A DNA stretch of 64,000 bases from Pedobacter riviphilus (lineage in GTDB: Bacteria; Bacteroidota; Bacteroidia; Sphingobacteriales; Sphingobacteriaceae), in NCBI RefSeq assembly GCF_014692875.1, contig NZ_CP061171.1, positions 3,658,001 to 3,722,000 on the forward strand, in the 5' to 3' direction. The notes beneath the pieces were generated by a model that searched no databases, was not told the DNA's origin, and worked only from the letters and a program-made list of their open reading frames with translations. A program made the position numbers and the translations under genes. Positions 8,486 to 17,141 of the stretch are shown piece by piece (within the stretch, counting starts at the first letter, position 1; the number at the start of each line of letters is the position of its first letter).

Positions 8486-9391
8486 ATGACAACAAGAAGA
8501 TCATTTTTACAACAGGTAAGCATTGCTGGTGCAGCAGCTTTTTTAAGTCCATCTATCATTACAACAGCTTTAGCCCAATCTGCCAAAGTCTCAAAAATCG
8601 GAATTGGCCTTTTTACCCTACGCGAACAACTAACTGCAGATGTAAAAGCCACCATTGAGCAGGTTGCCAAAATTGGTTATAATCAGGTAGAAACCTATTA
8701 TGGTTATCCTGGCAAATATGAAGTAAAAGGCTTTTGGGGTTTGGAGGCAAAAGACTTCAATGCGTTGTTAAAAGCAAATGGACTCTCCTCTCCCAGCGGC
8801 CATTACAACGTAACTGAGTTTTTATCCTCAGGTGATGATAAAGTGCTAAAATCGCACATTGAAACTGCGGCAACTGTTGGGCAGAAATATTTCGTTATCC
8901 CAGCCTTGCCTGCAGATATCAGAGCCAATGGAACATTGGATGATTATAAACGCATGGCCGCAAAATTTAACCAGGCAGCTGAACTTTGTCGAAAATCAGG
9001 TTTAAAACTGGCCTACCACAATCACAACTTCGAATTTAAAGACCAGGGAAACGGTGTTACGGGTTATGAAATCCTGCTCAACGAAACAGATACCAACCTG
9101 GTAGGTTTTGAACTCGATATTTTTTGGGCAGTGAATGCAGGCTTAAACCCAGTGGATATGTTCAAGAAAAATCCCGGACGTTTTAAAATGTTTCATGTTA
9201 AAGATATGGACAAAACTGATAAAGCGGTTTTTGTAGAAGTGGGTGCCGGAAGGATCGATTTCAAAAGTATTTTTGCAGTGTCGAAACTCGCCGGAGTAGA
9301 TTATATTTTCACAGAGCAAGACATCATTAAAAAACCACCCTATGAGAGTATAACAGAAAGCTATAATTACATCAAAAAAAATTTACTTTAG
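8486..9391 (+). CDS. Tat-exported sugar isomerase/epimerase-like TIM barrel
   Basis: 301 residues. The start MTTRRSFLQQ is a Tat twin-arginine signal with a hydrophobic core ending near TTALA. The rest is an AP-endonuclease-2-like TIM barrel: GLFTLREQL, VETYYGYPGK, the metal/substrate blocks YHNHNFEF, GFELDIFWAVNAG, FHVKDMDK and C-terminal FTEQD. Relatives include xylose-isomerase-like epimerases, IolE-type dehydratases and the eliminases that cleave 3-keto glycosides. Periplasmic location and the oxidase genes nearby favour action on an oxidised glycoside. Two close paralogues lie at 19.3-21.0 kb, but this one ends in EQD where they have EHE, which suggests a different substrate. Confidence 0.85.
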   Translation: MTTRRSFLQQVSIAGAAAFLSPSIITTALAQSAKVSKIGIGLFTLREQLTADVKATIEQVAKIGYNQVETYYGYPGKYEVKGFWGLEAKDFNALLKANGLSSPSGHYNVTEFLSSGDDKVLKSHIETAATVGQKYFVIPALPADIRANGTLDDYKRMAAKFNQAAELCRKSGLKLAYHNHNFEFKDQGNGVTGYEILLNETDTNLVGFELDIFWAVNAGLNPVDMFKKNPGRFKMFHVKDMDKTDKAVFVEVGAGRIDFKSIFAVSKLAGVDYIFTEQDIIKKPPYESITESYNYIKKNLL

Positions 9392-9670
9392 GCCGATTTT
9401 CTCCCTAAAAAATCTACCTTTTTATATTTATTAGTAAATAATATGCTCGCCTATACTAAATGTACTTTTTACACCAAGTAAAATCCACATAAAAACAGGC
9501 TCTAAACCACAATAAAGCAATAAAATACCTATTATTTAGAATAATTCTACTCAGTAACAATCACATTGCAGACTGATAATTTAACTAAAAAAAGTTATTC
9601 TTTCCGTTATATTTTTTCTAATATTACTAATTCAACACGTAAGTAACCAATATATAAAATCATAAAGACG

Positions 9671-10255
9671 ATGCACAGAAGAGAAGCACTCAAAAACGTT
9701 GCATTTTTGCTGGGAGGAGCAATCTCGGCAAGTACAATGGGCGTTTTATTTGAAAGTTTTACGCTCCCGGAAAACGAAAAGAATTTTGTACTTTATTCGC
9801 TCGAAGATGAAAAGATCTTTGCTGAATTCGCTGATATTATTGTCCCGACGACCAAATCATCTGCTGGAGCCAAAGCTGCAGGCTTAGGAAAGTTTATTCC
9901 TATGATGATGAAAGATTGTTATCCTGCTACAATGCAAGCCTCATTTGCACAAGGATTTAAAGATCTTCAGGCTAAATCAATGAAAGATTTCGGAAAAAGC
10001 TACATTACCTTAACACCTGCCGACCGTAAAAAACTAATGATCGATTTGAGAACAATTGCACTTGCCCAAAAAGAGAGCAAATCGGAAGAGAACAAAGATT
10101 TAGCTTACTTTTTTATTACCGCAAGAGATTTAACCCTACTCGGTTATTATTCTTCAGAAATTGGTTGCACCAAAGCACGCGAATATGTGCTTATTCCAGG
10201 CCGATATGATGGCAACGCACCTTTAAAACCTGGCCAAAGATCTTGGGCAACGTAA
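9671..10255 (+). CDS. Gluconate 2-dehydrogenase subunit 3-like protein (GMC partner)
   Basis: 194 residues with a Tat-type start (MHRREALKNVAFLLGG). The pattern LEDEKIFAEFADIIVPTTKS, then the GLGKFIPMMMKDCYP block and DLAYFFITARDLTLLGYYSS, is that of the small subunit of membrane sugar dehydrogenases (gluconate 2-dehydrogenase subunit 3, LacC-type). This subunit carries the Tat signal and co-exports the signal-less FAD subunit. The GMC gene starts 25 bases downstream, exactly the expected partner. Together they would oxidise a sugar hydroxyl, probably at C3, in the periplasm. Confidence 0.9.
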   Translation: MHRREALKNVAFLLGGAISASTMGVLFESFTLPENEKNFVLYSLEDEKIFAEFADIIVPTTKSSAGAKAAGLGKFIPMMMKDCYPATMQASFAQGFKDLQAKSMKDFGKSYITLTPADRKKLMIDLRTIALAQKESKSEENKDLAYFFITARDLTLLGYYSSEIGCTKAREYVLIPGRYDGNAPLKPGQRSWAT

Positions 10256-10280
10256 TTTCTAACAACAACTACAAAACATC

Positions 10281-11981
10281 ATGAATTTAAATACTAATTT
10301 AAAAGCAGAAAATACTTACGATGCTATTGTTATAGGATCGGGGATTAGTGGCGGCTGGGCTGCGAAAGAACTTACAGAAAAGGGCTTGCGTGTATTAATG
10401 CTCGAAAGAGGAATGAACATCGAGCACATTACGGGTTACGAAACAGCAATGAAAAATCCATGGGATTTTAAACATGCAGGTAAACTTACTGAAGAGCAAA
10501 AACGTACCCACCCTGTACAAAAAAGAGATTATCCTTACCAGGAAGCAAATGAAAAATGGTGGGTAAACGATTTAGAATGTCCATATACTGAAGATAAACG
10601 TTTCGATTGGTACCGTGGTTTCCATGTGGGTGGAAAATCGTTAATGTGGGGTCGCCAAAGTTATCGGTTAAGTGATCATAACTTTGAAGATAATGCAAGA
10701 GACGGACACGGAAGCGATTGGCCGATTAGATATGCAGAACTCTCTCCATGGTATGATTATGCTGAGCGTTTTGCAGGAATCAGTGGTTCGAAAGAAAACT
10801 GGCCTACCTGTCCTGACGGACAATTTTTACCTCCAATGGATTTAAACATTGTGGAAAAATCGGTAAAAGCACGTATCGAAGAGCATTATAAAAGGGAACG
10901 GATTATGATGATTGGCCGTGTTGCCAATCTAACAGTTCCGCATAAAGGCCGTGGTAATTGCCAATACAGAAATTTATGTAGCCGTGGCTGTCCATTTGGT
11001 GCATATTTCAGCACGCAGTCTTCTACCCTGCCTGCAGCAATGGCAACCAAACGTTTAACATTAAGGCCATATTCTATCGTAAATCATATTATTTATGATA
11101 AAGATACCAAAAAAGCTAAGGGCGTAATGGTTATTGATGCGCAGACCAACAAAACGATGGAATTTTATGCTAAAATTGTTTTTGTAAACGGTTCTACATT
11201 AGGTTCAACATTCATTCTGTTAAACTCTACATCAGAAGCACATCCAAACGGACTGGGCAATGGAAGCGGCCAGTTAGGGCACAATTTAATGGATCACCAT
11301 TTCCGTTGTGGAGCATCAGGCGAAGCAGAAGGTTTTGACGACAAATATACGTATGGTCGCCGTGCAAATGGCATTTACGTACCAAGGTACCAGAACATTG
11401 GTAACGATAAACGCGATTACTTGCGCGGATTTGGATATCAGGGCGGTGCAAGCAGGGCCAACTGGCAAAGTGATGTGGCCGAATTATCGTTCGGTGCTGA
11501 TTTGAAAGAGAAAATGACCAAACCAGGCAAATGGACCATGGGCTTGGGGGGCTTTGGAGAAATGCTTCCTTATTACGAAAACAAGGTTTACATCGACCAT
11601 AATAAAAAAGATAAATGGGGACAACCTGTATTGGCTATCGATTGCGAATACAAAGAGAACGAGAAAAAAATGCGTGTGGATATGATGAATGATGCAGCTG
11701 AAATGTTAGAGAAAGCTGGCATGAAAAATATCCAAACATACGATAATGGCTGTTATCCAGGTATGGCTATCCACGAAATGGGTACCGCTAGAATGGGTAA
11801 CGATCCAAAAACTTCTGTGCTAAATAAATGGAACCAGATGCACGAAGTAAACAATGTTTTTGTAACTGACGGATCGTGCATGCCATCAATTGCTTGCCAA
11901 AACCCTTCATTAACATTTATGGCACTAACTGCACGCGCTGCAGATTACGCAGTAAAAGAATTAAAGAAAAAGAATATCTAG
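10281..11981 (+). CDS. GMC-family FAD sugar dehydrogenase, large subunit
   Basis: 566 residues. The N-terminal FAD motif is GSGISGG (residues 19-25), there is a Cys-rich stretch (NCQYRNLCSRGCPFGAYFS) typical of gluconate/fructose/glucoside-3-dehydrogenase large subunits, and the C-terminus has AIHEMGTARMG and NPSLTFMALTARAADY, which include the catalytic His and Asn region. It has no signal peptide, so it should be carried out by the Tat-tagged subunit encoded just upstream. Electrons would pass to a cytochrome c such as that at 14.4 kb. Known relatives include the LacA-type lactose/glucoside 3-dehydrogenases, which make 3-keto sugars; C3 specificity here is inferred from context. Confidence 0.92.
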   Translation: MNLNTNLKAENTYDAIVIGSGISGGWAAKELTEKGLRVLMLERGMNIEHITGYETAMKNPWDFKHAGKLTEEQKRTHPVQKRDYPYQEANEKWWVNDLECPYTEDKRFDWYRGFHVGGKSLMWGRQSYRLSDHNFEDNARDGHGSDWPIRYAELSPWYDYAERFAGISGSKENWPTCPDGQFLPPMDLNIVEKSVKARIEEHYKRERIMMIGRVANLTVPHKGRGNCQYRNLCSRGCPFGAYFSTQSSTLPAAMATKRLTLRPYSIVNHIIYDKDTKKAKGVMVIDAQTNKTMEFYAKIVFVNGSTLGSTFILLNSTSEAHPNGLGNGSGQLGHNLMDHHFRCGASGEAEGFDDKYTYGRRANGIYVPRYQNIGNDKRDYLRGFGYQGGASRANWQSDVAELSFGADLKEKMTKPGKWTMGLGGFGEMLPYYENKVYIDHNKKDKWGQPVLAIDCEYKENEKKMRVDMMNDAAEMLEKAGMKNIQTYDNGCYPGMAIHEMGTARMGNDPKTSVLNKWNQMHEVNNVFVTDGSCMPSIACQNPSLTFMALTARAADYAVKELKKKNI

Positions 11982-12055
11982 AAAGGTTTAAGGTAAAAGG
12001 TTTAAGGTGTAGGGCTCAATGTCTCTATGCCTTAAACCTTTAGCCCTATACCCCA
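11982..12055. repeat. AAGGTTTAAGG-type intergenic repeat
   Basis: AAAGGTTTAAGG (11982-11993) is repeated directly, then in inverted form as CCTTAAACCTTT (12030-12041), with AGGGCT / AGCCCT also inverted (12011-12016 / 12042-12047). Similar tracts lie at 2439-2470, 17046-17125, 34231-34271, 52384-52420 and 56803-56920. Confidence 0.55.
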
Positions 12056-12065
12056 TACCACAAAA

Positions 12066-13223
12066 ATGAAAAGAAAATTAAGAATGGGCATGATAGGCGG
12101 CGGAAAAGACGCCTTTATCGGTGCCGTACACCGTTTGGCCGCCAATATGGATGGCCTAATCGAATTATCTGCCGGAGCGCTTAGTATAAATCCCGAAATT
12201 GGTTACGAATCAGGAAAGATCCTTTTTCTTCCCGACAATAGGATTTATACCAGTTACGAAGAAATGCTGACAAAAGAAAGTGAATTGCCAGCTGATGAAA
12301 GAATTGATTTTGTAACCATTGTTACCCCAAACTTTGCGCACTTTGCACCTGCAATGATGGCATTGGATAAAGGTTTCAATGTGGTAATAGAAAAACCGAT
12401 GACTTTAACCTTAGAAGAAGCGAAACAGCTACAGGCTAAAGTACAAGAAACCGGATTAACCCTTTGTTTAACACACACTTACTCGGGTTACCCAATGGTT
12501 AAGCAGGCCAAACAAATGGTAAATGAAGGCGAATTAGGTGCCATCCGTAAAATTGTGGTAGAATATCCACAAGGTTGGTTAAGTACGCTTTCTGAGCGCG
12601 AAGGCAATGCACAAGCAGCATGGCGCACCGACCCATCTAAAACCGGAAAAAGCGGTTGTATGGGTGATATTGGTACACACGCAGCACACCTTGCTGAATA
12701 TATTTCGGGATTAAAAATCACTAAAATTTGTGCTGATCTGAATATTGTAGTGCCTGGAAGAGCCATTGATGACGACGGTAACGTACTATTGAAATTTGAT
12801 AATGGAGCTAACGGTGTATTGGTGGCCTCACAAATTGCTGCCGGCGAAGAAAACGCACTAAAAATTAGGGTTTATGGCGAAAAAGGTGGTTTAGAATGGC
12901 ACCAGATGGAACCAAACACACTAATTGTAAGATGGTTAAATGCACCTGCCCAGATCTACAGAACCGGCAACGGCTATATGGGTAGTTTTGCAAAACACAA
13001 TACCCGTACGCCAGGTGGTCACCCTGAAGGTTATTTAGAGGCATTTGCTAACATTTATAAAAACTTTGCACTTACCGTAAATGCAAAATTAAACAATGAG
13101 CAACCAACTGCAGAAATGCTCGATTTCCCTGGTACTTCAGATGGAATCAGAGGAATGGCATTTATAGAAAATGTAGTGGCTTCAAGCCAATCAGATCAAA
13201 AATGGCTCGACTTTAAAATATAA
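12066..13223 (+). CDS. Gfo/Idh/MocA-family oxidoreductase, cytoplasmic
   Basis: 385 residues without a signal peptide. The N-terminal Rossmann fold begins RMGMIGGGKDAFIGAVHR, the conserved VIEKPMTLTLEEA (EKP motif with the catalytic-site Lys) is present, and GDIGTHAAHLAEYISG supplies the substrate-binding His region. The family uses NAD(P) to oxidise or reduce sugars, inositols and sugar acids. The next gene, 10 bases downstream, is a cytoplasmic TIM-barrel isomerase, and such pairs are common in inositol and 3-keto-sugar catabolism. Here it may reduce or oxidise the imported keto sugar. It differs from the exported family member at 14.8 kb. Confidence 0.9.
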   Translation: MKRKLRMGMIGGGKDAFIGAVHRLAANMDGLIELSAGALSINPEIGYESGKILFLPDNRIYTSYEEMLTKESELPADERIDFVTIVTPNFAHFAPAMMALDKGFNVVIEKPMTLTLEEAKQLQAKVQETGLTLCLTHTYSGYPMVKQAKQMVNEGELGAIRKIVVEYPQGWLSTLSEREGNAQAAWRTDPSKTGKSGCMGDIGTHAAHLAEYISGLKITKICADLNIVVPGRAIDDDGNVLLKFDNGANGVLVASQIAAGEENALKIRVYGEKGGLEWHQMEPNTLIVRWLNAPAQIYRTGNGYMGSFAKHNTRTPGGHPEGYLEAFANIYKNFALTVNAKLNNEQPTAEMLDFPGTSDGIRGMAFIENVVASSQSDQKWLDFKI

Positions 13224-13232
13224 TCATCAGGC

Positions 13233-14285
13233 ATGACAACGATAAAAGGACCAGGAGTATTTTTAGCACAATTTATAAGCGACGAGGCTCCATTTAATTC
13301 ACTTGATAGCATTTGCAAATGGGCTGCGGATTTAGGATTCAAAGGTATCCAGATGCCAACACTCGATACCCGCTTTATTGATCTTAAACAAGCAGCTGAA
13401 AGCAAAACCTATGCTGATGAATTAAAAGGTAAAATTGCAACTTACGGTTTAGAAATTACTGAACTTTCTACACACTTACAAGGACAGTTAGTTGCAGTTC
13501 ATCCTGCTTACGACGACTTGTTTGATGCCTTTGCACCAAAAGAAGTACACAAAAACCCAAAAGCCAGAACGGAATGGGCAGTACAACAGATGAAATATGC
13601 TGCCAAAGCATCTCAAAATCTGGGTTTAAATGCACATGCAACCTTTAGTGGTTCGTTATTGTGGCAGTATTTCCACCCTTGGCCACAACGCCCTGCCGGA
13701 TTAGTTGAAGAAGGTTTTGCAGAATTGGCTAAACGCTGGACACCCATATTAAACGAATTCGACCAATGTGGTGTTGATGTTTGCTACGAAATACATCCAG
13801 GGGAAGATTTATTTGATGGCGAAACATACGAAATGTTCCTCGCTGCCGTAAATAATCATCCTCGGGCATGCTTATTGTATGATCCATCTCACTTTGTGTT
13901 GCAACAATTGGATTACATTCAATACATCGATTTTTACCACGAACGCATAAAAGCTTTCCATGTTAAAGATGCAGAATTTAACCCTACAGGCAAACAAGGC
14001 ACCTTTGGTGGATACCAGAGCTGGGCAAATCGTGCTGGTCGTTACCGTTCACCTGGCGATGGTCAGGTTGATTTTAAAACCATTTTTAGTAAATTGGCGC
14101 AATATGATTTTAAAGGTTGGGCCGTTATGGAATGGGAATGTTGTATCAAAAACCAGCAGGATGGTGCGCGCGAAGGCGCAGCGTTTATCAAAAATAATAT
14201 CATTAATGTAACCGATAAAGCATTTGACGATTTTGCAGCATCGGGTAGTGATAGCGCTTTTAATAAAAGAATATTAGGATTATAA
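13233..14285 (+). CDS. Sugar phosphate isomerase/epimerase-like TIM barrel, cytoplasmic
   Basis: 350 residues, longer than the exported barrels of this cluster and without a Tat signal. Motifs of the AP-endonuclease-2-like barrel are visible: ICKWAADLGFKGIQMPTLD, VCYEIHPGEDLFDG, CLLYDPSHFVLQQLDYIQYI, IKAFHVKDAEF and WAVMEWECCIK near the C-terminus. The EIHPGED and DPSHF blocks carry the likely metal-binding Glu, His and Asp. It follows the Gfo/Idh/MocA gene by 10 bases and is probably co-translated with it, so the two should act in sequence on one cytoplasmic sugar intermediate. Confidence 0.87.
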   Translation: MTTIKGPGVFLAQFISDEAPFNSLDSICKWAADLGFKGIQMPTLDTRFIDLKQAAESKTYADELKGKIATYGLEITELSTHLQGQLVAVHPAYDDLFDAFAPKEVHKNPKARTEWAVQQMKYAAKASQNLGLNAHATFSGSLLWQYFHPWPQRPAGLVEEGFAELAKRWTPILNEFDQCGVDVCYEIHPGEDLFDGETYEMFLAAVNNHPRACLLYDPSHFVLQQLDYIQYIDFYHERIKAFHVKDAEFNPTGKQGTFGGYQSWANRAGRYRSPGDGQVDFKTIFSKLAQYDFKGWAVMEWECCIKNQQDGAREGAAFIKNNIINVTDKAFDDFAASGSDSAFNKRILGL

Positions 14286-14379
14286 AAACAACAAAACACA
14301 CAAAAACCTGCATAAGCATCAACTAACAAACAATACTGCTTGTGCAAAGCTTGAATAGCAATAAAAACAATAAACACAC

Positions 14380-14763
14380 ATGAAAAAAACATTTTTAATT
14401 TTAGGCGCTGTAGTCATTTTTATGGCGTCGTTTTCAAAAGCAGATTTAGCGAAGGAGAAAACCGTGATTGCAACGGCAACAACAAACCATGCTGCTTTTC
14501 AATCAAATCCGGGCGAAAAACTGATCAATAAATCAGATTGTTTAGGTTGCCACAACAAGACCAACAAAATTATTGGCCCTGCTTACGTAGACATTGCAAA
14601 AAAATATCCGGCTACAGAGAAAAACATCAACATGTTAGCGGATAAGATTATTAAAGGTGGAACTGGAGTTTGGGGCAATATGCCAATGAGCGCTCATGCT
14701 ACTCTTAAAAAAGACGATGCAAAATTGATGGTAAAGTATATTTTATCTTTAAAGAAAAAATAA
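14380..14763 (+). CDS. Cytochrome c, class I, periplasmic
   Basis: 127 residues with a Sec signal (MKKTFLILGAVVIFMASFSK) and a single haem-binding CLGCH (Cys54, Cys57, His58). The distal ligand is likely the Met in GVWGNMPMS, a pattern typical of c551/c552-type cytochromes. Its place inside the cluster fits an electron acceptor for the GMC dehydrogenase, as the cytochrome subunit does in LacABC-type enzymes. It could equally be part of a more general respiratory chain. Confidence 0.9.
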   Translation: MKKTFLILGAVVIFMASFSKADLAKEKTVIATATTNHAAFQSNPGEKLINKSDCLGCHNKTNKIIGPAYVDIAKKYPATEKNINMLADKIIKGGTGVWGNMPMSAHATLKKDDAKLMVKYILSLKKK

Positions 14764-14795
14764 TCGAATTCCTTTAGCAACTCGATTTACTACAT

Positions 14796-16253
14796 ATGAA
14801 AACAGAGCAAGAAAATAAAAACACGAGTAACCGTCGTGATTTTATTAAAACTTCGGCAATCGCTGCCGCTGCCTTTATGATTGTTCCGCGCCATGTTTTG
14901 GGCGGAACAGGCTATTTAGCACCAAGCGATCGCTTATTGGTTGCCGGCATTGGTGTTGGCGGAAAAGGTCAAAGCGATTTAGACATGTTTTACAAAAGCG
15001 GAAAAGCAGATATCGCTTTTCTGTGTGATGTAGACGATCGCCGTGCAGCCAATAGTGTAAAAGCTTTCCCTAAAGCAAAATATTATAAAGATTGGCGCGA
15101 GATGTTGGATAAAGAACATAAAAACTTCGACGCTGTCTCTGTTTCAACTCCTGACCACAACCATGCTATCCAGGCTTTAGCAGCCATGCAGTTGGGCAAA
15201 CATGTTTACGTTCAAAAGCCTTTAACACACGATATTTATGAAGCGCGTATTCTAACCGCAGCTGCAAAAAAATATAAAGTGGTTACGCAAATGGGTAATC
15301 AAGGTGCATCAAATGACGGTCCACGCCAAATGAAAGAATGGTACGAAGCTGGTTTAATCGGCGATGTACATACAGTTTATGCCTGGACTAACCGTCCGGT
15401 TTGGCCTCAAGGTATTCCTTGGCCAAGCAAAAAAGCAGAAATTCCTAAAGAATTAGATTGGAATTTATGGTTGGGAACGGCCCCTGAAAAGGATTTTGTA
15501 GATAAATTAGTTCCTTTTAACTGGCGTGGCTGGTGGGATTACGGAACCGGTGCCTTGGGCGATATGGGTTGCCACTTAATCGAAGCTCCTTTTAGTGTGT
15601 TAAACTTAAAATACGCTAAAGAAGTTGAGGCCAGTGTGGGCTCTGTTTATGTAGATGAGTTTAAACGCGGTTATTTCCCTGAAAGCTGTCCGCCATCAAG
15701 CCATGTTACCTTAAAATTTCCTAAAACCGATAAAACCAAAGGCGATGTTACGCTACACTGGATGGATGGTGGTATTCAACCAGAACGCCCAGAGGAGTTA
15801 GAAGCAAACGAAACTTTTGGCGATGGTGGTAATGGAACCTTATTTATCGGAACAAAAGGAAAAATGATGTCTGAGACATATAGTGCAAATCCAAAATTAT
15901 TGCCTTTAAGTAAAAACAAAGACATTAAAGTTGCACCAAAATATGCTCGCGTACCAGATGGCGCAAACGGCCACTACAAACAGTGGGTTGAAGCTGCAAT
16001 TGCAGGTTATGGTAAACAAGAGGTGAGTTCGCCTTTCGAAATTGCAGGTCCATTAACAGAAGCTTTATTAATGGCCAACCTGGCAATCAGAAGTTTCGAC
16101 ATCCAAAAAACGGTAAACGATAAGATTACTTACCCAGGCAGGTACATCAAAATGCTATGGGATAACGATAATATGAAAGTGACCAATTTTGATGAAGCAA
16201 ACCAGTTTGTAAAACGCGAATACCGTAAAGGCTGGAACAATTTAACGCTTTAA
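14796..16253 (+). CDS. Tat-exported Gfo/Idh/MocA-family oxidoreductase
   Basis: 485 residues. The start carries a Tat motif (NRRDFIKTSAIAAAAFMIVP). The Rossmann part follows (LLVAGIGVGGKGQSD), then VQKPLTHDIYEARILTAA (the KP motif), NWRGWWDYGTGALGDMGCHL and a long C-terminal domain with HWMDGGIQPERPEELE. This matches the large secreted Gfo/Idh/MocA group common in Bacteroidota and Planctomycetota. Some relatives use a tightly bound nicotinamide cofactor for redox-neutral glycoside cleavage, and a free-NAD enzyme makes little sense in the periplasm, so a bound cofactor is inferred. The DUF1080 gene follows, a frequent pairing. Confidence 0.9.
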   Translation: MKTEQENKNTSNRRDFIKTSAIAAAAFMIVPRHVLGGTGYLAPSDRLLVAGIGVGGKGQSDLDMFYKSGKADIAFLCDVDDRRAANSVKAFPKAKYYKDWREMLDKEHKNFDAVSVSTPDHNHAIQALAAMQLGKHVYVQKPLTHDIYEARILTAAAKKYKVVTQMGNQGASNDGPRQMKEWYEAGLIGDVHTVYAWTNRPVWPQGIPWPSKKAEIPKELDWNLWLGTAPEKDFVDKLVPFNWRGWWDYGTGALGDMGCHLIEAPFSVLNLKYAKEVEASVGSVYVDEFKRGYFPESCPPSSHVTLKFPKTDKTKGDVTLHWMDGGIQPERPEELEANETFGDGGNGTLFIGTKGKMMSETYSANPKLLPLSKNKDIKVAPKYARVPDGANGHYKQWVEAAIAGYGKQEVSSPFEIAGPLTEALLMANLAIRSFDIQKTVNDKITYPGRYIKMLWDNDNMKVTNFDEANQFVKREYRKGWNNLTL

Positions 16254-16267
16254 TAAAAAGTACTTAC

Positions 16268-16349
16268 AAACCTGATGGGTTTTTAAACGGCGAAGTCTTC
16301 AATGAGGCTTTGGAAACATTAAAAATCTCGAATTAAACCCATCAGGTTT
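16268..16349. repeat. Long-range inverted repeat in intergenic gap
   Basis: AAACCTGATGGGTTT (16268-16282) is matched perfectly in reverse complement by AAACCCATCAGGTTT (16335-16349), separated by 52 bases. A related sequence (AAACCTCGCA / TGCGAGGTTT) lies at 21044-21076. It may act as a weak attenuator within the cluster. Confidence 0.6.
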
Positions 16350-16361
16350 AAATTTAAAAAA

Positions 16362-17042
16362 ATGAAAAAAATCTTTCTTTCTGCTTTTATCATATTAGCA
16401 GTTACGCAAATATCAAAAGCACAAAAAGGCTTTAAACCATTGTTTGATGGTAAAACAACAACAGGTTGGCATACTTACAACAAAACTACTGTTGGTAGTG
16501 GTTGGCAAGTTCAGGATGGTGCATTACACTTAGATTTAGCTAAAAAAGGCACTGATGGTGGGGGCGATTTGGTAACCGACAAAGAATACGGCGATTTCCA
16601 TTTAAAGTATGAGTGGAAAGTGGCTCCAAAAGCAAATAGCGGTTTGATTTTTTATGTTCACGAAGAACCTAAATACCATGCCACCTATTCTACAGGTTTA
16701 GAAATGCAGGTTATTGATAACGATGGCCACCCAGATGGAAAAATCACTAAACACCGTGCCGGCGATTTATATGACCTGGTGAAAAGCTCATCAGAACCTG
16801 TTAAAGCGGTTGGTGAATGGAATAAAGCAGAAATCATCAGTAAAAAGGGCAAACTAACATTAATTTTAAACGGTGTTGAAGTAGTAAAAACTACCCTTTG
16901 GGATGATAACTGGAAAAAGATTGTTGCAGGCAGCAAATTTGCAACATGGGAAAACTGGGGAACCTTTAAAACTGGTAAAATTGCCTTACAGGATCACGGA
17001 GATGAGGTTTGGTACAAAAACATTTCTATAAAAGAACTATAA
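16362..17042 (+). CDS. DUF1080 / 3-keto-disaccharide hydrolase-type protein, exported
   Basis: 226 residues with a Sec signal ending near SKAQ. The body is a DUF1080 concanavalin-like beta sandwich: GFKPLFDGKTTTGWHTY, YGDFHLKYEWKVAPKANSGL, YSTGLEMQVIDNDGHPDG, HRAGDLYDL and the closing IALQDHGDEVWYKNISIKEL. Members of this family hydrolyse 3-keto-glycosides made by C3 dehydrogenases, and the present neighbours (GMC dehydrogenase, subunit 3, cytochrome, Gfo/Idh/MocA) match that pathway. The substrate aglycone or sugar is unknown. This is the best single clue that the cluster cleaves oxidised glycosides. Confidence 0.9.
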   Translation: MKKIFLSAFIILAVTQISKAQKGFKPLFDGKTTTGWHTYNKTTVGSGWQVQDGALHLDLAKKGTDGGGDLVTDKEYGDFHLKYEWKVAPKANSGLIFYVHEEPKYHATYSTGLEMQVIDNDGHPDGKITKHRAGDLYDLVKSSSEPVKAVGEWNKAEIISKKGKLTLILNGVEVVKTTLWDDNWKKIVAGSKFATWENWGTFKTGKIALQDHGDEVWYKNISIKEL

Positions 17043-17141
17043 CCGAGGTAAAAGGCGTAAGGTAAAAGGTTGAAAGTTTTTCTTCCCTTATACCTTGCAC
17101 CCTAAACCCTCCGTCCTAACCTAATAACTTTATATAACCAA

